DNA of 64,000 nucleotides from Cladorrhinum sp. PSN259 (Eukaryota > Ascomycota > Sordariomycetes > Sordariales > Podosporaceae), in contig MU867065.1 in the NCBI GenBank assembly GCA_033725935.1, positions 558,001 through 622,000 on the forward strand, in the 5' to 3' direction. Under the pieces are notes generated by a model. It saw only the letters and a program-made list of their open reading frames with translations, was not told the origin of the DNA and did no database searches. Below are positions 55,485 to 64,000 of this stretch, in pieces. The translations under genes and the position numbers were made by a program. How positions within the stretch are numbered: position 1 is the first letter of the stretch; every line of letters begins with the position of its first letter.

Positions 55485-58400
55485 TCACAAAATTGACCCA
55501 CCCAAAGCCCCAATTCTTGAGCCATGAGTCGGCAGTCTCAAGAACGCCTCTGCCGAGAGATAATAATATCCATCCAGCATCTCTGTTGACAAACTCGTAA
55601 GCATCCTGCGCATCCCAGCAACTGTTGCCAGCCTGGATGCTGGGCCAGCCCCGTCATGACCGCCAAGATACTTCTGCAAATCGTCTCCGTACAACCGCGC
55701 ATAGCTCAGAAGAATGCCAGCTATCCCCGCCGCGATGGGTGTGCTGACTGAAGTTCCGGAATGGTAGACGTCAATTCCACCGTCTCTATTGCTGAGTCCT
55801 GCCCCTGGCACGTCCTGACCAAGCGTCATGAAGCAGTCCATGCCGGTGTACCCCTTGGGTGGGTTGTACCGTTGTAACCAGCCTTTGTCGTCTGTCCCGC
55901 GTATTGCAATGACTTGTGGGTGACTAGCAGGAAACATCTCGGATTGGTTCCCGCCCTCGTTGGCGGCAGCAGCGAAGAACAGGATCTGCTGGTCTCTTAC
56001 GTGCATGGCGTTGGAGATAGCATTACTAATGGCGGGCCGGTTTTGGGCGTCACGGATCTCGCCGTCGAAGCCGAAGGACATGGAGATGATGTCAACGTGA
56101 TGTTCTTCTGATGCCCATTTTATGGCCTGTAAGTGAGGATGTCAGCGAGGACTGGTAGGAAGGCGTTGAGTTGGTAGACTCAGTCTGGACAAAAAATGGG
56201 CACACCAAAGCCCTCTCGGAGAGTTTCAATGGCGCGTATAGGCCTGGGACAGAGGGGTTCAAAGGGGTTGTTGCAGACTGGGCAGGCCTTTTGTGTAGGC
56301 CTTTTTGTGGATAGAGCGAGTAGAGTACTTACTCGGGCAACATTACTTATCGAGTCTGCCAACTCGCCTGTGTTCCGCGCGACGCGAGCGACATAGAAAT
56401 CCGCCGCCGGGATAACCTTCATGAGAAGCGACAGGACATGTGTCCCATGGCCTTGCTCATCCCGTGCTGTTGTGGCGTCCGCAGTTGTCATGTCTCTCCA
56501 CATCTGAATTCTGCGCTTGCGGACTCCGTCGCGGAAAAAAATCGAGTTCGGGTCGTATCCTGTGTCTAGGACAGCGATTCGTATCCTCTGGGGAGGCGAC
56601 CTGACCTTGAATCCCTCAAACAGGATCTTGGTGACGTCGGATGTTTGGATTCGCAGAAGCCAGTCCTGAGCTTTCTGACGGCTGCTTTCGCGGTCCGAGT
56701 CGTGGCTGTTCAGAAAGGAGGCCTTGGTCCCATGGCCTCCAGCGCGGGTCTCTTCGGCATCGGCCTGGCGCTGGACATTCTCCAGTCTGTGGACCCAACC
56801 CAGCTTTTCCAGAAGATGCTTCAAGGGGTAAACAATCCTTCTATAGATGATGGCCCGCCGCTCTTCAATGGTGTGCATCCCGTTCTCTCCGGCAGAGGCA
56901 CTGGAGACTGGTTCTTCGTCAAACAGCTTGGGATTCGAGCAATTCTTGAGAACTATCCTGCATGTCTGGCGGGCTTCTTCCTGAATGTCGAGCTTTGGCC
57001 ATGTTTTCCGTCTGAGCGCGCTGAGTATGTCGTTCAGGTCGGTGCTAATTCTTTCCTCAATGGTTTCCACTTCTTTTTGACTGCGGCCCTGACACGTGCT
57101 TGTGGCATCTCTTCGACGCTTTTTTCGTCCAATCTCCAGAAGAAGCGTGCCCAGAGCGAGAAGACGAGGGTATCGATGTACCACAGACTCTGTTGGAAGA
57201 TGTTCTGCCGAGAGCAATGCGGAGCTCTGATTCTGGTCGCTATGCAGTGATATTGTAAGATAAGGACTCTCGTCAAGTAAACCAGCCTCAGCATCATCAT
57301 TGTCGTCGTTATCGTCGTCATTATCATCGTCCACCCTAGGCTCGTGAAAGAATTGCACTGCCGTCGTCGTCCACCGAACATTCATCCAGTCCGAGTCGTA
57401 ATACTGCCAGAAGGACTTAGCCAGCATGTAGGCGAGGAGTAGTCGTTTCTTAGCGACGGGATCGTGGTCTCTGAGCACCCTATCGAGAGATATGCTTTGT
57501 TCATGTGCAATGTCGTCATCGAGCACAAGACGATTACGAAGCTCGGAAATCTCGGTGTCGTGGGCTTGAAGGCAGATCTTCGCGGGGCCAGCCCGCTTTT
57601 GCAGCAAACTGCAAAAGTCCTTGGGCGTATGGATGACTGTTTCAACATTCGGATCTGCAGGCAGCTGGGGCGGTGAAGTCGGGCTGTGGAACGCCACCCT
57701 TCCTGCTGCACGTATCTGTTTTCCTTTTTTCCTCTGCTTTCTTTGTACCTTGTGTCAGTACTGCGAAGTCTTGTGTCGGGGAAGAAGTTTGATTCTTACT
57801 TTGGAATCTGAAACTGGAGATGTTGCCATTCGATGCTATGTGCTGAGCTGCCATGTGGGTTTCTGGAGAAGACAGTGTCAAATATGGCGTGTTCGTCTGT
57901 AAACTGGGCGTTTTCTTGGAGTCTCAGCCTGCCCTCGTGATGTCGTGACATGTCATACTGTCCGCCAGATTGCGCACAACAGCACCTCGAGTACTTTTTG
58001 ATGATGGTGTATAAGGCTTTGTGGACGTGAGCCGGGAAGTCATCGGGAATCTCGACATCCTTGGCCGACCGCCCTGCGATGTCTGCTTGTGTTTCCTGGG
58101 CTGCGGTCTCGACTTGATCTTTGGTGGATGAGAAGCTTTTGAGAAATGCGAAATAGCTCTGGACGTAGCTCTTGCTGGACTTCTTATGGTTGGAATGTTG
58201 CGAGCTGGTCCACTGTGAGTTCTTGCCACTATCGGCTGTGATGTCGCTGAAGACAAATGCTTTGAGACTGGTAGATATCATGTCGACAATGTCTGAGTCT
58301 TCATCGAGCTGTAAGGCACTGAGTATCGGAAACCGGGAAGCTTTGTCGTAAGTATTCAAGTTTCGGATGGCTTGAGGCGGGCACTGTACGTCAAGGGTTC

Positions 58401-58812
58401 CCGTCAGAATGCTCGAGTGCCTAGGTACCAAAACTTCCCATAGCTGAGAAAAGCAACTCACCATAAAGGCACACAATTGTTCAAGGCCTTTCAAGAAATC
58501 GTAGACTCTTTCAGACCCCGTGCCATGTTCGTGTTCGCCGAATTTGTCATGAACAAATGAAACGCGCAAGAGATAGCCAGCCAGTTCCCCCAGGTGTTTG
58601 ATGAGCGGCATTTTCCACCTGTTCCGCGAAATGTCTTGCGATTCCTTGGCGGACAGCGTGGCTGCGATAACAGCTACCTTAGCTGCCGAGTTCTTTGCGA
58701 GCTCCCACATCGAGTTGGGCTCGATGATCTCGACAGCCATGGCACTGGGGGGCATGATCTGCGGTGTTGATAGCGTTTTGGACCGCAGGGTGGTAGTAAT
58801 GATAGCTGACAT
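55485..58812 (-). CDS. subtilisin-like protease with DUF7580-like N-terminal region
   Basis: Three exons, 57800-58812, 56333-57740 and 55485-56126, join in frame to about 1020 aa. The start at 58812 is the outermost ATG; 58755 and 58740 are alternatives. Residues 1-340 are helical without known motifs. Residues about 350-700 resemble DUF7580 (TPKDFCSLLQKR, KKRLLLAYMLAKSFWQYYDS, YLTISL, RYPRLLALGTLLLEIG), a region common in fungal STAND-like proteins. The C-terminus is an S8 peptidase: Asp730 in IAVLDTGYD, His769 in GHGTHV, Asn863 in AAAANEGG and Ser933 in GTSVSTPIAAG. No signal peptide or prodomain is seen, so it is likely cytosolic. The first acceptor (ACAAAG) is my weakest join. A poly-Asp/Asn stretch lies near residue 490. 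It is divergent from the TPR gene. Confidence 0.8.
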
Positions 58813-59168
58813 TGGGGGTATTGTCGCGGTCGCCCACGACGCTTCGGGTCGTTTGGAGGGTCGCGCGTTATTGCGACTGACTGCTGGCAGAAGAGCCTCA
58901 TGATGAGCTGAGGGCTACCCCGCTTCTTGGGCGGCAAAGAATGTCACCTCGTCGAATGGCTGCTGGTTTTGTACACCCGTATCTGCGAGATAGGGAACTA
59001 GCTCAAGGTGTCGAATTTTCCATAACTTTTCGTTAGTGTGTTAATTGCCGTCGGGGATCGGGACTCGTGACAAAGCGGAGATGTCGATTTGTCTTTCTGA
59101 TCATTACACCTTCCACTACTAACCGTCTACAATGTGGCTATCTGTTTATTATTAACACAACGCGCAAG
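58813..59168. promoter_or_regulatory. divergent promoter, subtilase / zinc-finger TPR gene
   Basis: Only 356 bp separate the two outward-facing start codons, so the genes probably share regulatory sequence. Confidence 0.45.
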
Positions 59169-62100
59169 ATGGCGACTACCGCGACAGAGACGACGATCCC
59201 ACGACACATCTTCAACGCTGCGGCTGCGTGTCGTTCAAGTCTCAAAGATTGTCTGACGGTTGAGGCTCTGAAAGAGCATGGTTGGGCCGAAAATCGGCTT
59301 GCTGACTTTGATCTCTGGGCAGCAGGTGTCGGAGCGTCAGCTGCTGCCCAGGCTTCGCTAGATTGGAGACTTCACTTCCAGCCAGAGGCCCGAATCGTTC
59401 TTACAAACCTCTTGGTCACGCTCAAGGAGTTTGTCGAGCAATGCAGGGAGTTGGGTAAGTCCATTATTCGGCGGCTGGATTGATATTCGATGCACAAGAA
59501 TGCTTATATCAGCCTAGGGATGAGCAATGACGCTTCCAATGAGCAAATTATGATACCTCAACTCGAGGGTTGGATGGGTGCAGGCGCAACAGCCAACAAT
59601 GTCGCATCCTCATGGTTTGAGAACTTGGATCTGCCTCGAGACGAGGATGCTTCATCCAACTCAACTTCTACTTCAGACGAAGATCCAGAAAGCGAGCCGT
59701 CGAACTCTGTCCTGGATGAAGCCAAGCAAGACACGGAGGATATGCTAGATGAACTCATCCGACTTGGACTGGCCATTCGCAAGTCTGGCACCAATGCGAG
59801 ATTACGAAAAGCCGACAGCTCATTCAAGGAAGAGAAATATCAAGACCTTCAGAGATACCTCAGCCTGGACTTCCTCGTCCAGGCAGGCAAGCTGCTTGAC
59901 AACCAGGGGATGGATACCAACCGGAGGCTTGTTGACCTGGATCAGGGGTATCATCAGCTCAGTCAGCAGCAAAAGCATCTCATCCTAGCCAACCTTCGTC
60001 GCAGACATCGCTTCGCCTATGCCAGACGCCACCAAAGGAAACTGGAAGGGTCTCTCGATATTGACACGGTTCAGGGACGGGAGAGGAAAGAGGGCGTTCG
60101 TCCTGACAAAACCACAAAACCAGCCACCCCAAGTCGGGTGGCATCCAAGGTGATCAGGACGGGAAAGCCCCAGGAAAACGCTCATCAAGGCCCGGCAATG
60201 ACAACAACCACAGCATCGGCGGTGGAAGGTGATGTACTGAAAGCAGCAGCAGCATTCTCACAAGCCGCAAGTCGCGTGTCCGTGACGACGGCAAAGTTGA
60301 GCTACCCATCGCCGCCCCCCGTTCCAGACGGTGTGAGGGGCTTCAAGTGCCCCTGCTGCTACCAGGCACTGCCCATCATGTTCCTGGAGAAGGCTCGCTG
60401 GAGGTACATGCTTGATTCCGCATTTCCGCCTTCCTCCATCCAAATCTACCTCCGAAGCTAACGGCGTGATACCAACAGAAAACACCTTGCTGAGGACTTG
60501 TCGCCATATACTTGCCCTTTTGATGACTGCAAAGAGTCCGATGTTTTATATGCGACCAGGGCGCCGTGGAGAACCCACATCAACACGCAACACGGGGCCC
60601 TTCATTACTGGGAATGTCTACCGTGTCAGGGCGCAGAAACCTTTGATAGCGCCGAGGAGTTTGCCACTCATTCACGCGAACATCACAAAGACACGGTCGC
60701 TGCAGCACAGCTCTGCGAACTTCAGCAGTTGTGCCACCGTGTAGTCCCTCCACGAATCAAGTCCTGTCCACTTTGCAGCTGGCAGCAACAGGACGGAGAT
60801 CCGGCCGCCATGATCGAACATATCGGGGACTGTATCCATGAGTTCTCGCTCAAGGCATTGCCATGGGCTGAGTCAAACCACGCTGTTGCTTTTTGCTGCC
60901 CTTCTGAAACCGAAGAAATGGTATCGCAGTGGCTCGATGCCACGGAACCGCCAAAACCCATCGAGGGACACCAAACCGAGCTCCGATTCTTGAACTTGGA
61001 AGTCCCGGCCCCAGCCAAGGACCACCTCTTTGTCGTAGCCGAATACTTTGCCGAGAACGAGGAAGCGGCTTCTGCCGAAGCCAAGTCCTGTGGACGATCA
61101 TCTCGAGACTCCAGAAAATATCTCTCCGCACAGTTGTTTGACGGCCCTGGCCGAGCAAATAGCGCGGCTAGCGACGGGCGGGAGGTGGTTGCGATGAATC
61201 ACCCTTCTACCCTGACGAGCATGAATACCCTGGCGTTAATATACCTGAACCAAGGCCGGTTGAAGGAGGCTGAGGAGCTACAGCTGCGGGTAATGGAGAC
61301 GAACAAGTCCGAGCTCGGGACCGATCACCCAGATACGCTGACGAGCATAAATAGCCTGGCGTTAATATATATGAACCAAGGCCGGTGGGAGGAGGCCGAG
61401 AAGCTGGAGGTGCAGGTAATAGAGATGAGAAAGTCCGAGCTCGGGGCCGATCATCGAGATACGCTGAGGAGCATGGCCAACCTTGCGATAACATACATGA
61501 ACCAAGGCCGGTGGGAGGAGGCCGAGAAGCTGAAGGTACAGGTAATGGAGACTTACAAGGCCAAGCTCGGGGCCGATCACCCAGATANNNNNNNNNNNNN
61601 NNNNNNNNNNNNNNNNNNNNNNNNNNNNNNNNNNNNNNNNNNNNNNNNNNNNNNNNNNNNNNNNNNNNNNNNNNNNNNNNNNATACGCTGACGAGCATAA
61701 ATAGCCTAGCGTCGACATATAGGAGCCAAGGCCGGTGGGAGGAGGCCGAGAAGCTGGAGGTGCAGGTGATGGAGACTCGCAAGGCCAAGCTCGGGGCCGA
61801 TCACCCAGATACGCTGACGAGCATAAATAGCCTGGCTCTAATATATATGAACCAAGGCCGGTGGGAGGAGGCCGAGAAGCTGAAGGTGCAGGTGATGGAG
61901 ACTTACAAGGCCAAGCTCGGGGCCGATCACCCAGATACGCTGACGAGCATAAATAGCCTAGCGTCGACATATAGGAGCCAAGGCCGGTGGGAGGAGGCCG
62001 AGAAGCTGGAGGTGCAGGTGATGGAGACTTATAAGATTATGCTCGGGGCCGATCACCCAGATACGCTAACGAGCATGAATAACCTCGCTTTTACTTGGAA

Positions 62101-62239
62101 AAGCCAAGGTCGAAACTTAGATGCTTTAGCGTTAATGGAGGAGTGTGCCCAGTCTCGGCAGCGACAATTTGGCAAAGAGCATCCAGACACGCTATTTTCT
62201 TTAGCCGTCGTCGCTGATTGGAGTAGACTGGATACATAG
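59169..62239 (+). CDS. zinc-finger and kinesin-light-chain-type TPR protein (assembly gap inside)
   Basis: Exons 59169-59454, 59518-60403 and 60479-62239. The N-terminal 95 residues (FNAAAACRSSLKDCL, GVGASAAAQASLDWRL, LVTLKEFVEQCREL) form a helical module common at the head of fungal C2H2/repeat proteins. A linker follows. A cysteine/histidine region formed across the second intron reads FKCPCCYQALP, ARWRKHLAEDLSPYTCPFDD and HSREHH: probable C2H2-type fingers. From 61203 on there are TPRs of 42 residues each (SINSLALIYMNQGRWEEAEK, VMETYKAKLGADHPDT), almost identical to one another. A run of N (61588-61682) interrupts them, and its nominal length breaks the frame, which is an assembly artefact. 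The protein ends SLAVVADWSRLDT. No nucleotide-binding domain is present. A role in recognition or scaffolding is inferred from repeat type and neighbour. Confidence 0.82.
61212..62200 (+). repeat. 126-bp tandem repeats encoding TPRs
   Basis: The marker CTGACGAGCAT or close variants recurs at 61212, 61338, 61464, then after the gap at 61688, 61814, 61940, 62066 and 62192, always 126 bp apart, that is one 42-aa TPR per unit. Identity between central units is very high at DNA level. Confidence 0.95.
61588..61682. other. assembly gap (95 N)
   Basis: Unresolved bases lie exactly within the repeat array. Sequence stops at CCCAGATA and resumes at ATACGCTG, the same point of the 126-bp unit, so one or more whole units are probably missing. 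Confidence 0.98.
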
Positions 62240-64000
62240 ATAGATAGATATTTATTAACGCCGGCGGGTAATCCGAAAGGGCAACTATTACAATCTTCCC
62301 GTACATGTCACAAGGTATGACCTGATCTCCTTGAATCCCATAAAAGAATTCATTCTAAATCATGGTATTTAATGTTCACTTCCCTGTGGATTCTCGTGGG
62401 TTAGTAGAATAGTTACTAGACTAGTTTCGAGGCGAATCTCCAAGTGTCCAACGTCCTATCTTCGGCAGCTAGAGCCGAGCCTACTATCTCATGGCACGAG
62501 GTGAGGGGGTGTAGGTTCAGTCGTGTGTGGTGGATTAGGTGTTCTGGCCAGCCTGGGGCTTGTTCGTATGAAGCCGACCCGTAGCACATTGCGAATCGTA
62601 TGGTTGCCCGAAACGGCTGCCATGTTAGGAGTCCAGTTATTGTTATCCGTTGGCGATTTCCCTCCCAAGTAGAAGGAAATGTTCAGCCCTGTGGGGTGTT
62701 TGTACATTCGAGCATCGCTTTTCGGTGGTGTGCTGTCCATTGCCTGCACCGGAAGAGAAAGTGTGCCTACTGTTTCTTTTGCTTGCCCGCATGCACACTA
62801 ATCTGACGATGCTATTCCTACTCGGTGGAGATAACTGTTGAGCTTGGTCATGCCCCGTTCGGAGCTGAGCAAGTACCCCTGGCCTCCTTTGGTGATGGGT
62901 AGTCATAGAGCAGTAGTGTGTGTGTTGGCCTGGTAGTGCTGCGTCAAACTCGCTTGGAATACGATCCAACCTTTTCTGGCAGACTATTGCTTGCGCTTCT
63001 TTTTGTCCATGCTATATTAAGGGTTGTCGACTGCATCCTAGGCAGGTTTGTTTCTAACACTTTATTTGCGCTAGTTGCTAGAAGTGTTTGTAGTAGCCTC
63101 CTCGCTCGTTGGCAACTCGAAATTATTAGTTGTCATTGGCGTCGCAAGATCCTCGGCATGGGAGGCTTCAGCCCGGGCAGCAGTCGCGGTCGGGGGTTTC
63201 ATTTCATTGGGGATTCTTGTGCGGAGGCTTTGTTGTGTGCTGGGACGTAAGTGCTGTGGGATTAATTGGGCTGACAGGACGAAGATGACGAAGCGGGGTG
63301 ATGAGGAGGTGGGAGGGTCAGTTGTTTGGGAGGAGCATGTTGGGGCGTGTGCGAGGATGTAGTTGCCTTTGTATAGGGAAGTTGTTGGCGGGGGTGCTGT
63401 AAGAGATTGAATGGGTTGGGGTCTTAGCTGCGTTGTGTGATTTAGAGCTTTGAGATACTGAGGGGCTTACGGGTATAACTATGAAGACAGATTCTCAACT
63501 CTCAGTGCGTCAGACAACAATTTCTGTTTTGCACAGATTTACAATTGTTGAGTGGGAGGAGAGGATGTTTACATGTATTGACCCGGAGCTCCGAATGCTC
63601 AGGTTCTGTCAAGGGATCAAGATGATGGGCTCCTCACTTGTCTTACATGTACTGAGGCTCCCAGAAGAAATATCGGTAAGGCATAACTGTTGGTTTAACT
63701 GCTCTACTTTCCTCCAACTTTGCATGTGCCGAACCAAGAGCAGGCATCGGCAGCTCTCGTGGTAGGTGGGGACACTCTTATCAACCACAGCTGACATATT
63801 CCCGCCAATCTTCTCTTCTCTGTGGACCGTATAAAAGAATCTTTGTTTTAAACTCTGGTAATGACGTACCGGTAATCACATGGAACGATTTCCCAGAGCA
63901 CTGTGGGGAATGGCTCTCCCAAAAGCATGTATGCGCAAGATTGCGTTTCTCTCTGATAGTCAGGTCGTCGTTCGTAACCATCACATATACTGCGTGGCCT
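62240..64000. other. 3' flank, no convincing gene
   Basis: A short GATA repeat follows the TPR stop codon (62233-62252). Small open frames on both strands (for example 63075-63362 plus, and a minus-strand frame reading MKPPTATAARAEASHAEDLA near 63200) have protein-like stretches but no splice-supported structure or recognised family. Confidence 0.4.

Noticed and set aside
48768..62239. Full NLR (NB-ARC or NACHT) receptor in the recognition-type cluster
   Set aside because: No P-loop or NB-ARC/NACHT motif was found in the HET, subtilase or TPR proteins, so none is called an NLR.
63075..63362. Possible small gene with a GTAAGT at about 63246
   Set aside because: The only matching acceptor would give an intron of about 33 nt with the branch point touching the acceptor, too short to be spliced.
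1..64000. CRISPR arrays, prophage or bacterial operons
   Set aside because: Introns, splice signals and gene families are fungal; the only regular tandem array is the TPR-coding repeat.

Overview
The window is nuclear DNA from a filamentous ascomycete (Pezizomycotina, most likely Sordariomycetes). The evidence is short introns of about 50-100 nt with GTANGN donors and CTRAC-type branch points, CDC2 and Pcl-type cyclin orthologues, and families largely confined to filamentous fungi (HET domain, rhodopsin/SAT4-like membrane proteins, LaeA-like methyltransferases, DUF6594, Ecp2/Hce2-like effectors). Genes are monocistronic and lie on both strands. Exon joins given here were derived by hand from splice signals and checked for an intact reading frame; there was no transcript support.

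Layout. 1-3.4 kb: a Dal5-type anion transporter (5' part only) divergent from a fused AtuA/DUF4387 enzyme. 3.4-6.9 kb: decayed sequence. 6.9-11.7 kb: a secreted PQQ-type sugar dehydrogenase, a multi-TM rhodopsin-domain protein and a GPI-anchored protein. 12.3-16.2 kb: a divergent pair consisting of a protein with a STAND-type N-terminal domain plus a retropepsin-like domain, and a DUF6594 membrane protein. 16.2-31.6 kb: a Pcl-type cyclin between gene-poor stretches, the larger about 10.5 kb. 31.6-43.9 kb: tRNA-Val(CAC), two small MC-starting cysteine proteins, an AlkB dioxygenase divergent from CDC2, an intracellular chymotrypsin-like protease, a CxxC protein and a large basic low-complexity protein whose frame continues past its stop. 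44.3-48.2 kb: an intron-split 10-cysteine secreted peptide, dienelactone hydrolase, and a divergent pair of Hce2-like secreted proteins. 48.8-62.2 kb: HET protein, LaeA-like methyltransferase, F-box protein, a subtilase with a DUF7580-like N-terminal region, and divergent from it a zinc-finger protein with near-identical TPR repeats interrupted by an assembly gap. 62.2-64 kb: no convincing gene.

Functional reading. Housekeeping cell-cycle genes (CDC2, Pcl cyclin) sit among accessory genes typical of fungal self/non-self recognition and secretion. The most unusual loci are the subtilase/TPR divergent pair, the STAND-N/retropepsin protein, the trypsin-like protein, the Hce2-like pair and the cryptic 10-cysteine peptide. 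No CRISPR array, rRNA or intact transposon was seen.
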